From positions 62,001 through 126,000 of the forward strand of contig JADDMT010000029.1 in assembly GCA_021401465.1 (NCBI GenBank): a DNA stretch of 64,000 nucleotides. The letters are read 5' to 3'. Origin of the DNA: Teratosphaeria epicoccoides. Its lineage: Eukaryota > Ascomycota > Dothideomycetes > Mycosphaerellales > Teratosphaeriaceae. Position numbers and translations under genes: made by a program. Positions 31,833-43,600 of the stretch are shown here, piece by piece (position 1 is the first letter of the stretch; each line of letters starts with the position of its first letter). Under the pieces are notes generated by a model that worked only from the letters and a program-made list of their open reading frames with translations, had not been told where the DNA came from and ran no database searches.

Positions 31833-34227
31833 TCAAGAATCACCTAAGCCAATACCACTCCCCTCCCATTTCCTGCTCGGCGTCTTCAGCACTCTCATCT
31901 TCTTGCTCGGACTCCTCAACACCTCTCTCTGCCGGCTCTCCCTTTCAATCTTCTCCACTCTAGCCCTCAGATCCGCATTTTCCGCCTCAAGCTCCCGTGC
32001 CTTCTTCTCCGTATCCTCAAGCACGCTCATTCGACATGCGCCGAACTTACTGACAGCCTCAACAGACGGATCCACACCGACGGGTGCAAACGGATCATCC
32101 GACACAGGCGCCATATTCTCTTTGTCATCTTCCGGATCCGCAGTCTCATCCTCGTAGATGCTAAGATTTTGAGTGAGTAGGCTTATCTTGGCGTCCAGGT
32201 GCTCGTCTTGCGCGTCCATTTCTGCATCGCGAGCGGCGCGCCAACGCCGTTGCTCGATTTGGAATTTCTGCTCAAATTCGTTATACAGCTCCTCACGGAT
32301 CTCGGCTTCAATTTCGTCGATACGAAGCTCTGACGATTTCCAGGATGATTCGGCTTCTTGACGTCTCCGTGTTTCTTCTTGCAGCAGGATCTGGGAAGTC
32401 TCGAGCTGTTGGCGCAAGTCTGCGATGGTGGCTAATGCCAGCTCGAGTCCCTGCTGGATTGCTGAAGGAGTCGCGCGGCCAGAAGAGCAGCCCTCCTTTG
32501 GTCCTCCTACCGATGCTGGGCCTGAGATGTACGCAGCTGTGACGGATGGGATGCGCGGGACTGTCACTTCGCGCGCAAGTGCAGAGTAACGAAGAATCTG
32601 AGACGTCGCATTGTAGTCACCCAGCGGATCTGCCGTCACGATCATGGTGAATTTCTGCGCGCATTTGTGTTGATGGTTGTGGGCAAATGAGTTGCTGAAC
32701 ATGAGCTCAGTCAGCTTACACTGACGGAAGGGTACCAGTGCTGGACTAGTCGAGTTCGCATTGTCTGACAGCATCTGCATGCATTGCCCGAGATACATGA
32801 GAGATTCATTGATCTTTCCGGCCTCCGCAAGAGTAGAGCCCGCCGTCTTCGCTGCCCGCGCACGCTCAGATCCTGCGAGATCTACAATTGTCATGGTACT
32901 CGACGTCCAGGGACTGGAGATCGGAAGGCCCTTGCTGGCGGCTCGGCGTTTCTTGACTTCCATACAGAAGAAGCCATGAGAGCGTGATGAGACGGCATTG
33001 GAGCCTGTGCCTGCTACCCTCCGCTCATGAAGGCCAGTCTCCAAGACAAGTAAGGCTTCTTCCAATGTAGAGCAGACAATCTTCTTCAGGCCAGCAACCA
33101 CTTTCCGGTCGGGAGATGCTTCAGTGTTCTTGAAGAGCAAAGGTCTCCTCTTCGGCTGCGGCTTTGTCGAGGCGGACGCAGTGAGTAAGTCAAAGATACG
33201 GTCATTGTACACCTCGAACATGCTGATGACGATGGCGTACTCAGCGGAGCTGTCAATTCCGACCGTAATATCGTCAATGGCTGGAGTTTGCGGCATTGTC
33301 GAGATTCTTGGCATGTACTTCTTCGACGGTGGTACAGATAACAGCGAAGTGTCCTGTTGTTCAGCAAAGGTAAGTGTCTTGGCCACACTACGGGTGATGT
33401 GAGCAATCTTAGATCGTGTGCTTTTCGAAGGAGAAAGAGAACCGTGCGCAACCTTGGACGTCTGGAACTTGGCGAGGGAAGGGTACAGTCTGTCGTAGAC
33501 TGTATTTGACGGGCGTGCAGAGCTCGAGTTGATCGAGTTTGAAAATTCTGGGAATGTTCCCGGGAGCATGTAGTTTTGGGATAGCCTGGAATCGCGTACC
33601 AATGCTGGTGTGGTGGCCCGGCTCATACTGCCACTGTCAGAGTATATGGAGTCGAGAAATTGAGATGCAGGCATCATCAGCGCCTCGGAGACATCGGCGT
33701 TGCAAAGCGTGGCGAATGCAGTTGGGAATGCATCGATGTCGACGAGCTGCGGTGATGTATGCTGAAAGAGGACGTCGAGGGTAAGCTGCGTGAGACCGCG
33801 TTGCGACTTTGAGCCTAAAATGGTGTGGCTCTGCGGATGATCAGCAAGACTCTTCCCGTAGCTCTCGAAGTATCCTTATCACCTTGCCGGATCCAGTGAC
33901 ACCAAGCGTCGCCAGCAAGCCATCTCGTCCCTCTCGACCAGGCGCACCTAGCACACCCTCCACCAGCGGAAGTACGCCGGTGTGCTCGAAGATGTCTCGC
34001 TGCCCGGCATGCTCTTCGAAGACCCGTGTGAATTGGAACTTCTCGACTGCCTTCTTGCGTTTGTCGTCCGCAGGAGGCTTAATGGTGATGTGGGTGGGTA
34101 TGTGAGCCTCATTGGTGTGCTCGACATCGAGGAATCGTTCGTTGAGAGTGGAGGATGGCCGCAGGCGGAGGTAGACGTCGAAGAGTGCCGTGGAAGGCTT
34201 TAATTGTTCCATGTCTTCTGGTGGCAT
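31833..34227 (-). CDS. Kinesin-6 family motor protein
   Basis: Microtubule motor of the MKLP/KIF23/Klp9 type, which act on the anaphase spindle midzone and in cytokinesis. Two exons, 34227-33883 and 33830-31833, give 780 aa. The 52-nt intron splits the P-loop: GVTGSGK (residues 109-115) is followed by SHTILGS. YGVTGSGK-type P-loops are typical of kinesin-6. A long Ser/Pro-rich insert of about 120 residues lies between the P-loop part and SSAEYAIVISMFEVYNDRIF, matching the enlarged loop of kinesin-6. Switch I (NAVSSRSH), switch II (DLAGSERA), KINESLMYLGQC and RQCKLTELMF are intact. After the motor come two coiled-coil stretches and a basic C-terminus (SPSKKMRVLKTPSRK). The P-loop has Ser in place of the usual Thr after Lys, which should still bind magnesium. 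Confidence 0.93.
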
Positions 34228-34337
34228 GGGTGTAATGTTTCCTTCTAACTGTATCTAATTGAAAGTACTGGAAAAGATGTAAGCGCCTGCGAAAGTTCGT
34301 TGATCAACATGGGTAGCGAAGGACAACCGAGAACGCT

Positions 34338-34355
34338 GCGATAAGGGCTTATCGC
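34338..34355. promoter_or_regulatory. Inverted GATA-type site in a bidirectional promoter
   Basis: GCGATAAG-GG-CTTATCGC is an inverted repeat with 8-bp arms and a 2-bp spacer; each arm holds HGATAR, the fungal GATA-factor core. It lies in the 190 bp separating the divergent kinesin and PPR starts, 80 bp before the PPR ATG. Binding is inferred only. Confidence 0.45.
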
Positions 34356-34417
34356 GAACCTTAAATCCGTGCCCCCAGATCAAGCGAGAGACCTGCGTTT
34401 CGCCATCTCAAACGCGC

Positions 34418-36886
34418 ATGGCCATGTTCGAGTGCAGCGCATGTACACTACGCACCTTACGGGCAATTGCAGGTGACGTGCCCGTAGCCGGACGAATTCA
34501 TCGACAACTTCTGTCTACTGCGGGCCGCCGACTAGTATCAACCGCCGTAGCATCAAGCCCGACCAGCCATGGCCAGCCGTATCTCAATGCGGCGCAACTG
34601 CGACACATCAACCGCCAGAAGAGATATGGCGATGGCAATGGCGGTGGCGGTGGCGGTGGCGATGGCGGTGGCGACGGCGACGGCGACGGCGTGGCGCAAG
34701 CACTGCTCAAGCCCTCGGAGTGGGGTGAGCAGCGGGCGCTGCATGAGGAGATGAAATGGCTGTCAGATTCCTTCAAGTTCGCCGAGCACGTCCACTTCAC
34801 ATTGCGATGTGAACAACCCGACAAAGCGCTGCAGCTATGTCGGCTCGCCAGCTCCCAGATGGAGTGCGTCGTGGCGTGGAATCACTGTGTCGATTGGCAT
34901 CTAAAGCACGGCCAGTACAACGATGGTCTCCGCATCTACAACGAGATGAAGAAGCGCGGCCAATTCCCAGACAGCTACACCTATATCATCCTGCTCCGCG
35001 GCCTGACAGTCCATCGAGATCATCATGTATTGCAAACGGTCAAGGACTCCAACGCCATGAAGGCCCTTGCGATCTACACCAGCATGAGCTCGCCGACCAG
35101 CAGAGTGCAGCCCGCCATCATGCACACCAATGCGGCCCTGAAAGCCACCGCTCAGGCCGCCGACCTGGATGCCTTCTGGGGCATAGTTGCTCGGATACCC
35201 GAACATGGACCTGGCGCCGCTGACCACATTGCGTACACCACTATTCTCGACTGCATACGATTTGACGCCTCGAGGTTCATCGAAGACGATGAAGAAGCCA
35301 CGGAGCAGAACGCCGTAAAGCGAGTACGAGCCATCGATCACGGACGAAGGGTTTGGCAGGAGGTCGTGTACAAGTGGCGGGCTGGACTGATCAAAATTGA
35401 TGAGCGGCTCGTGGGAACGATGGCGAGATTACTCCTGATCAGTCACCGAATGGTGGATTGGGACAACGTTCTCTCCTTGATCCAGCAGACGACGCAGATA
35501 GAACGTCAGATCGCGCCGATCGGCAGTGCCAACAGACAGGTTGAGCACGTGCCTGCGGAGGTCGGGGATGCGCTGGAAGCAGCGATGCCCGCCGCCGTAT
35601 CAGGAGAAGCTGAACACGACCGGGAAACACCTGCGGCCAAGGCGTTTGAAATGGTCAGGCCTCCCGAGGAGACAGAGAGGCGACGATCGAAAGGCATTCG
35701 GTTCCAGTACGTCACACCGAGTAACGGCATCCTCTCCGCAATCCTCGAAGCATGCACTGTGATGCGGATTCCGAAGACCGCAGTGGCGTATTGGGAACTC
35801 CTCATCAACAATTACACCGTCAAACCTGACTACAATAATGCAATCACCTATGTCAAAATACTGAAGCAGAGCCGTGCGAGCAAGAAGGTGGCAAAGCTCA
35901 TGTCCGAAGACCTTCGAGATGTACTCACGGATAAGATGCTTCTCTTCAGGCTTGCACTCGAGACGTGTATACGCGACTTGAAGAACATGCATGCGCCTGA
36001 GCATGCCACCACGGTTGTCAATACTATGGAGGAGATACTTCATCCAGCCACCGATGTTATAACATTGCAGCATTTCCTCAGACTTGGCTGCGCGACGAAG
36101 GACGGGCGTGCGTTGCGTCAGGTCGTGGAGCGTCTATACCAGAGCTTACCCGCTTTGAGACACCAGCTCCAGCATAACATGCCACCAGCATTATCCGACA
36201 AGGAGCTCTCTTTGCATAAGAATCGAGAAGAAATCACAAAATTACTACAGGAGTTTGTCGGCGCGATCGATGTGCTGATGGCACGGCACAGGGATACGTT
36301 GACTGATGAAGACGTCGAGATATGGAAAGGGAGGAAAAATGAAGTCACAGGCCTAATCGGACAGGGCGTGGAGAAGTATGTGGCTTGGGCTGCCGAGAAC
36401 TCCTCCCGGTCTCAGACGAGAAAGAGACATCCAGTATTTAAATATAGTATTGCAAGCGAACGCACGCGATATGAGCTAGGGCAAAAGAGCGATGAGAGAC
36501 AAAACCATGAGTCGCCCTTCTCACCCAAAACTCCTTATCCGCGAACCCAGGAGTTGCAAGACGGGGCTCGAGCGGACTTCGACGACCGGTCCGACGCCCT
36601 TAACGAAAAGGTTACCGAGCTTCGACAAGCGTCAGGCGCGCACACCATCACTCCTGTGCCTCGCCTCGGACCTCGCATATCTCTCCACATTTCCGACCGC
36701 AAGGACCATAGGCTCACTGCAATGCTGCAGAATATGCACCGGCAGGAGAATCGGAAACAATTTAGGGCGAAGCAGGAGGAGCTGCCACAAAATTTGTATC
36801 TTATGTTTAATTCCATGAGAGCGAGGATGCTAAGAATGGAGAGATGGGGTGGAATGGGTTCGCAAACTGATACTGATGAATCTTAG
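34418..36886 (+). CDS. Mitochondrial pentatricopeptide-repeat (PPR) protein
   Basis: Predicted organellar RNA-binding protein, 822 aa in one exon. PPR proteins stabilise, process or help translate mitochondrial RNAs; the target here is unknown. The N-terminus (ACTLRTLRAIAGDVPVAGRI, then HRQLLSTAGRRLVSTAVAS) is an Arg-rich presequence. A Gly/Asp low-complexity tract follows at residues 71-92. PPR-like helical pairs begin with CVVAWNHCVDWHLKHGQYND and IYNEMKKRGQFPDSYTYIIL, continue through IMHTNAALKATAQAADLDAF, and later YVTPSNGILSAILEACTVMR with a VAYWELLINNYTVKPDYNNA repeat. The last 200 residues are charged and partly coiled, ending with a basic EENRKQFRAKQEE-like segment. It resembles the fungal Ccm1-type PPR group; I do not assign the name. 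It shares a 190-bp divergent promoter with the kinesin gene. Confidence 0.9.
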   Translation: MAMFECSACTLRTLRAIAGDVPVAGRIHRQLLSTAGRRLVSTAVASSPTSHGQPYLNAAQLRHINRQKRYGDGNGGGGGGGDGGGDGDGDGVAQALLKPSEWGEQRALHEEMKWLSDSFKFAEHVHFTLRCEQPDKALQLCRLASSQMECVVAWNHCVDWHLKHGQYNDGLRIYNEMKKRGQFPDSYTYIILLRGLTVHRDHHVLQTVKDSNAMKALAIYTSMSSPTSRVQPAIMHTNAALKATAQAADLDAFWGIVARIPEHGPGAADHIAYTTILDCIRFDASRFIEDDEEATEQNAVKRVRAIDHGRRVWQEVVYKWRAGLIKIDERLVGTMARLLLISHRMVDWDNVLSLIQQTTQIERQIAPIGSANRQVEHVPAEVGDALEAAMPAAVSGEAEHDRETPAAKAFEMVRPPEETERRRSKGIRFQYVTPSNGILSAILEACTVMRIPKTAVAYWELLINNYTVKPDYNNAITYVKILKQSRASKKVAKLMSEDLRDVLTDKMLLFRLALETCIRDLKNMHAPEHATTVVNTMEEILHPATDVITLQHFLRLGCATKDGRALRQVVERLYQSLPALRHQLQHNMPPALSDKELSLHKNREEITKLLQEFVGAIDVLMARHRDTLTDEDVEIWKGRKNEVTGLIGQGVEKYVAWAAENSSRSQTRKRHPVFKYSIASERTRYELGQKSDERQNHESPFSPKTPYPRTQELQDGARADFDDRSDALNEKVTELRQASGAHTITPVPRLGPRISLHISDRKDHRLTAMLQNMHRQENRKQFRAKQEELPQNLYLMFNSMRARMLRMERWGGMGSQTDTDES
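34628..34690. repeat. GGC-rich low-complexity tract in the PPR coding sequence
   Basis: Irregular GGC/GAT/GAC/GGT triplets encode a Gly/Asp run right after the presequence of the PPR protein. The tract is trinucleotide-based, so length changes keep the frame. Confidence 0.85.
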
Positions 36887-37744
36887 AGTGCTTTTGCCGT
36901 GGTCAGGGTTGTTCGGGGTACCATGTTCAGCGAACGCCTGCTGCGGTCCTACCACAGTGCAACACTGAAGGCACCAAAAGATCTGCAGCCATCCTGCCAG
37001 CTTTTCAGCGGTATTTACTTGCGTCCTTCCTTCGATCCTGACCGTGCCATGCTCTCGATATACATTATATCAGATGATTGCAGGAACATTGGTGCGGATG
37101 GTACATTAGCTGGCTCGATGAGTTGAATAGGAGCGGACCGACTGTTGTTGTAGAAAGTTGCCTCTGAGAGCGCATGTCTTTTAGGTAACAGACATTAGCT
37201 CGTTGGTGACGAGAATGCTGAGCAACAGAGTTTTGCGAGAGATGCCATCGCTTGCTATCGAGCTGCCGCTCGCCTAAGGAGCAGATTCGGCCTAACCAGC
37301 AGAGTCGGCCCAATGAGCACAGTCGTCATGCGTGGACGAGGCTGTGAGAAGGTCGGGGCAGCTCATGAACGGAATAGCAAATGACGACCAGTCTCCATAA
37401 TGGCAAGACTGACATCATGATATCAAGGCGTGAGCGAGGATTCGCAAGGATTCGCAAGAAACAAGTCCCGTCAAAAATGGCCAATACTTCGCTTCGCAAT
37501 CGCCTCTGGCAGGTGGGAGGATGTGTTGAAGAAGCCTTGATGTACCTTCTTCAGCCGTCAGCCTACATGTATGGGCGGAACCTTGACAACATAGACTGAA
37601 GCCGGCAGCAATTGGTGCAGCGTCCAGAGCACGAGAGCTCTTGGACATAATAGGCGAAGCAATCTGTTCTGGCACTGCGCGCATCAGGAGAGAGCTGCCG
37701 CATGTCTACATACGGAGCAATGTCAAACTTGAGGACAGTCGAAC
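36887..37744. other. Intergenic
   Basis: 860 bp after the PPR gene. No gene, repeat or RNA was recognised. Confidence 0.55.
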
Positions 37745-39893
37745 ATGCAGGAAAGCATCCCTTTGGTCTCGCTTCTGGCGAATGATCCTGGTGACCTGCA
37801 AGACGACCAGAGACCTCCATACAACACCAGGAAGAGGGGCGCGGCGTGGCGCAAGGTCGTGTCGCTCGGTGCCGGGACTGCACTGCTTGTGCTCATAATC
37901 AATGCTACTTGCTTCGCATGGGGTGTCGCGAAGCATACATCTGATAGAGACTCAGAGGGAATTCCCGTTCTGTTCGCCGGTATGCTGCAAAACTCTGGCG
38001 AAGCGGTGAAGCGGAAATGATGAGCTGAAAGTGCATAGATTCTTGTCAGAAGACGTCGAGAGCGGAAGTCGGGTCTGCCCTGGCCGTTAACGTTCTCAGC
38101 ACCCTCTTACTGAATGCAAGCGACAATTGCGCACAGCTATTGGCTTCCCCGACTCGACGGGATGTCGACAAAGCCCATGCCCCAGGCGCATGGCTCGACA
38201 TTGGGAGAATCAGCGCACGTAACGTGAAAGCCATCGACAACAGGCGCTCAGTACTGTGTCTGCTCTTGTATCTCAGTTTTGTGCCTCTGCACCTGCTGTA
38301 AGTCTCTCAAATCCTTCAAGCTGCAAGTCCAGAGGACATTGACGCCCCACAGATGGAACTCCGTTCTCTTTGTCAGTCATCCAGCGAACGACTATGAGGC
38401 TCTCCTAGTCACAGAAAATCTCTTGACCGACGCAGAGGTGTTGAGGGCCCAGCCGATAGAAACACTTCAAGATGGCATCACACAGCTTCACCGACTCGAC
38501 AGCAGACAGTGTTTCGACGCTTATGCTACATCGATGTGGCAATCTACTTGGGGCAACTCACTTCTTGTCACTTCTGCCTCCGCACCATGACAGCGTCGTC
38601 TCATACTTCAGCCATGCGCCTGATTTTGAAAATCACGATTACGGCGCGTGGGACCTTGCCTGGGCCTATACGGGCTCGTGCCCTCCTCGACTCAGAGATG
38701 ATGACAACCTGCCATGATCTGCATGGGCACTCCAGGCCCCTTCCAACACGACACTTCTCGCCGGAATGCTCCTCGGAGGCAGTGATTGCGGGCATCCTGT
38801 TCTCGCATGGTCGTATTGTCTCGCGGAACGACCAGCTCCTGCTTGCGAGCTGAAATTCAGCACAACAGTCTTGCTGATTGTCATCGTTTGTAACTCCGTC
38901 AAGCTATGCTGCATGGTCACTGCAGCTCTTTTGCACGACTTCGATCCTCTCGCAACCATCGGAGACTCCATCGCTTGCTTCCTCGACAGACCGGACTCGA
39001 CGACTTCGGAGACCGGGCCTGCTTCTGCCCACGATTTGTTCACGGATGCCGACTTCCGACTCATACGACTCCGGGAATGGAAGTTATCAGAGGGTGCAGA
39101 GTGGGGAACGATTTTCGAGAGAACAGTCGCTGGGCAGTCCTCAATGTTTGCGCGTAAGTCATCTGGTCTAATTTCAAGTCTGGCTATAGGCTGACGAATC
39201 GATGTAACAGGATGACTTGCAGTACCGTTCATTTGATCGTGACTGTGTGTACAGGGTGTGCTGGACGTCACTCCCAACGCATGGGGACGGCCTGGCGAGA
39301 TGAACAGCAGTATGCAAAACCGCTTTGCCGTGCCAAACGGATCAGTCGTGCGCAGCGCCGCCATCATCAACACCCCGCAACTTCTTCTGAGTATGTACTT
39401 CATTCTCCACAAACGACATCTGAGCCGACCTGCGGGACGACAGCGAAGCACGCTCTGGCTGCAGCTGCCAAACCGCGACATCCTCCCACTGATGGCAGGA
39501 ACAGCCTCCCTTCACTGGGTGGTGTCAGAACCACTGTCCCTCGCTGAGAACAGGATCTTTGACTCAACCCACCAAGAGGATCCTGGCCGGCGATTGAACA
39601 GATGGGCATCCTCCGTCGGCGGATTCGTCATCCTGCTGAGTTTGTTGAACGGTCTGTCGTTAGCTATGCATGTGCTCTCCGGCCGGCAAGTAGGTGCAGG
39701 TATCCCGGCTGCAGGTCCTTGCTCGGCAGCGATCAGTGCTGCCTGCCATTTGAGCCTGGTCGGGGGAGCGTCTCTGAAGCCGCTTATGTATGGTATGGAA
39801 GAGGTCGTGGACGACGGCGGCAAGGACACCCGAAAGATTGGGTTCACGGCGAACCCTGTCGTGTCCCCCGGCGAGCAGAATTTCATAGTATGA
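37745..39893 (+). pseudogene. DUF6536-type multi-spanning membrane protein, decayed gene
   Basis: Fungal DUF6536 proteins are large membrane proteins of unknown function. Conserved blocks occur in order: RGAAWRKVVSLGAGTALLVL and INATCFAWGVA (from ATG 37745), VNVLSTLLLNASDNCAQLLA with SPTRRDVDKAHAPGAWLDIG (38080-38200), SFVPLHLL joined by a consensus intron 38298-38352 (gtaagt..cacag) to WNSVLFVSHPANDY, then CFDAYATSMWQSTWGN. Next are YCLAERPAPACELKFSTTVL and DPLATIGDSIACFLDRPDST (38816-38990), INTPQLLLSMYF, QRSTLWLQLPNRDILPLMAG, and the terminal CSAAISAACH signature with a short tail to 39893. Frame breaks near 38575, an in-frame TGA near 38716 and a mismatch of phase around 39150-39260 argue against an intact product. 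The segment between SMYF and QRST is also too short. Unusual splicing could rescue part of it. Confidence 0.68.
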
Positions 39894-40602
39894 CATGAAT
39901 GTAGTAATTGACTGGTAACTATAGGTCTGCTTGCTGTGTATTTGCCGTCATTTTCCAGGAAAATTTCAAGTAAGAATGTCAGATTCGCAAGCAGTCACGT
40001 CCGATCGTCTCACCAATTGATAAGGTGACGGGCAAAGTAACGTGCCAAGGGTCAATATCACCGTCATATCGATGGACAAGTCGAGGCTTGCTGATAACGA
40101 GCATGCGGGGAAGATTGAATTGCACTGTTTATACGCGTCAGTTGATCAGCAGTAGCTTGACTGACTGTCGAGAAGGCTGGACATGTTGTGGCAGGCTGGA
40201 AACAAACGAAGTAAGGACACAGAGCCAAATATTGTGTTGACTCGTTTCATTTTAGGTATGGAAATCCAGATCGTCCAGCATCCACGTCCAAATGTCAGAC
40301 AGATCCAGCAGAGCAGAGATGGTGAGTGGGTATATATTTTACACATGCGCAAATTTAAAGACGGCACGAAGGCTCGCGTCTCCGCACAAGCCGTCCCTGC
40401 ATCTTCAGCAGACCAGCAAGGCTCTGCGGTGCTTTCCCGATGACTCCAGGCGCCGACGCTTAAAGATGCAACAATAAATATGCAATGCTGAGTCTTCATA
40501 GCCATCAGACTCATTATCAGTCAGCCACACCAGTCTATGGATGTGTCAGCCCCGCCCTATGCAAAACAAAAGAAGTACTGTTGTATAATGGTGATGACCT
40601 AG
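39894..40602. other. Intergenic
   Basis: 710 bp between convergent ends. No gene or repeat was recognised. Confidence 0.55.
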
Positions 40603-43600
40603 CTAGCGTACGAGCTCAGCAATCTTGCACGCCACTGCCGATGGGTAGCCTCTGCTGAGAGCCTCTCTTACTACAGCTTTGGCCGCGTCGCGATCTTTGC
40701 TCGCGAGGTAGGCGCGCACCATAGCCTCATAGGTACTGGGCTCCCGCTTGCTCATCGGCACACGGCGAAAGGCCTCTAGCGCCTTGTCAATGTTTTTCTC
40801 GAGCGTCCAGCCGTGGATGAGGGCATTGGCAATGTACGGGGTAAACTCGACACCACGCTTGCGCATGTCGGCAAGCACGGCTTCCGACTCGGCGACAGCA
40901 TGGTTCGCGTTCATAGACTCAAAAAGGGCCTGATAGATGTTCGGCTGCAGTCTGACACGACCATCCAATACCACAGAGTCGAACTGCGCTCGAGCACCAG
41001 CCATGTCCTGAAGGACGCAGCCCTTGGCGTGGATAAGCGAAGCGTAGTGCACAGCCTCAGGCTGGATGCCTGTGGAAAGCATCTCTCCGAGCACGGCCTC
41101 GGCGGCAGACATGTTGACGGGCTCCAGCGTAGCGTGCGTGTCGATGAGAAGCTTAAACGTGTGAACGGTTGGCTCGATGCCCTTGTTGCGCATGCGCTCA
41201 TAGTACGCCAGAACCTTACTGCGCTCGCGCTTCGTGGTCAGGAAGAACTGCATCAGGCTGTGATACGGTGCAGGCCTGGGCTTGTAGTTAGAGCAGGTCT
41301 CCATCTCCTCAAAGATTTCTTCGGCGAATTTTTCGTCCGAAACACGGCAGAGTGCGTTGACGATGGTGCCGTATGTGACAGACGTCGGTTTGATGCCCGA
41401 GTTGCGCATCTCAGCGAAATAGAACAGGCAATCGTCAATGCGTCTCGCCTTGCCAAGCTTACCAATGAGTGCGTTGTACAGGAATGAGCTGGGCTCAACA
41501 CCCTCAGCCTTGGCGCGAAGAAAGATCTTGACAGCCTCAGACGCCTCGTCAAAGGTTTTGATGTTCTCTTTGAGAGTCGTGATATAGAGTCCGAAGGTAT
41601 TGGCCGATGGTGCCATGCCCATATCAACGAGGTCTTGGTGAAATTTTGCAGCCAAGTCGCGACGGCCGACAGTCAGACAGCCGGCAACCATGTGATCGAG
41701 GATCTGCTGCCAGCCAAAAGACACAACTCGATAGCGCGGGTCAAAAGGCACATCTTGCTTCGCGAGCTCAAGAACATGGTGTGCCAGGTCGAGATTGTTC
41801 TCCCGTGCGGCCGCCTCAATTAGCTTTCCGTACGTGAACATGCGCGGTACCCGGCCAACACGACGCATGTTCCTGAACTTCGCAAAGGCATCGTTGTTGC
41901 GCCGCCCTTGTGGCCGCTCGAGCAGGTCGTTGATGATATTTGAGCCCTTCATGTCGGTACGGGAGGCATATGGGTCGAAGCCCTCGTCGTATGCAGGGAC
42001 CAGGGTTGGCGGTTGATGGGATACTACCGGGGTATAAGCAGGCGTCAATACGGCAGTAGTCGACGGGTAGCGATAGTCGTTCCAAATCAGGCTGTAGTCA
42101 TTACGGGTGAGATTGACCAGCGCTCTTTCGATCGCCGTCTCTGTTTCTGCGGATGGCATGATCGACCGAGAGACAATATTTTCCAGCAAGCATCCAAAGC
42201 GGGCTGAGCCGGCGATATCAGCGTGCGAATCGTCGAGAATCATGCTAGCTTGGGTGCGCATCAGCAGTTCCAGATCTGCTGGATTCAAGCGGCCAATCTG
42301 CTCTGGTCCAAAATGAGCGACAAGATGCTCAGCTACTGGTGCTATGAGACCACCATTCTCGTCCATCATTCTGAGCAGCTCGGCAGACGCCTCCGGCTGT
42401 GCCAATCGGGACTTTAGCGTAAAGTCTCCAACGAGCTCAACGGCCTCATCGATCTGCCCAACCGTTTCTGCCATGCTGCTCTCAAAAGTCTGGTCGCGTA
42501 TGCGAGCGAATATTCGGCGGGATTGCCTCAGAGCACGCTCCGCTTGGCCAATGCTGATCAACGCCACTGCTCGCATGGTGGTAGGCTCGATGAGTGTCGG
42601 CCTCGCCGGTGCATTCTCCATGATCCGGAAATACGGCTCAGCAGCCTCAACATTTGCATTGCGAATGTGCATGGCAAGCATTGCCACGGCTGGCTCGACG
42701 AGGTCTTGGGAAACTTTGGCAAGCGAGTCGAATGCCTTCTCAGCAACTTCAAGTAGGTTCTTGTCGGCAGCTGCTGTAGCAATCACAGCCATCGCCAAAG
42801 CGTAAGCACGGCCGGTCAACGAGCGGGTCAGCTCGATGGGATCGCGCAGTGTGCCGTCTTCGAGTGCCAGCGGCAGCAAAGCTGTCAACGCGACAACTTC
42901 TCGAAGTGTGGCCAAGTCCTTGTCGTGCGCGACAGCGGCCTGGACGCTCGACAGGAACTTCAGGCCGCCCTTAAGCCTGTCGGCAGAGCCGTAAGCCTTG
43001 ATGAGAGCACCGTAGACTTCATTGTCTATGCGCATCATGCTGTTTTCGCCGGCATTGTTGGCCACAGCAAGCTCCTTGTATTGATCGTAGACCTCGACCG
43101 CACTCTTCAGGTCGCCATCTGTGCCGAATGCTGTGATCATGGCTGGATAGACAGCTGGCTGCGCGGTCCTTGTTGTATATTCCATGTGTTGATACACCTT
43201 CGCCATCTCAGCGAGCCGGCCCTGCTCGGCGCAAGCGATCACCAGAGCGGCGCAAGCCTCCGTTGACAGGATGTCAACACCAGCTTGAGAAGCGCGGTCA
43301 AATAGCCTCATCGCGATGGCAAGCGAGGAGTCTTCGACAATCATACCCAACTCCGATTCGCAAGACTTGAACATGAACTGTCCAGGCTCTTCGAGGCCGC
43401 CATATCTTGCCCGCCGTTGCTCCAGAGCCTTTTTCAGGGACATGCACTCCGTAGCACGCTTCGCGAGCAGGCTGATCAGGATTGCAAAGGTCTCAGCGTC
43501 CGGCGTGACCTTCCGTCGAAGCATGTCCGAATAGACCTCCAAGGCCTTTGGCACCTTCAGGTGCTTGCCATGGGTGATCTCAATGGCCGAAGTAAGCAAT

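Noticed and set aside
40813..41487. 224-codon plus-strand frame
   Set aside because: Antisense shadow of the Cya5-like PPR gene.
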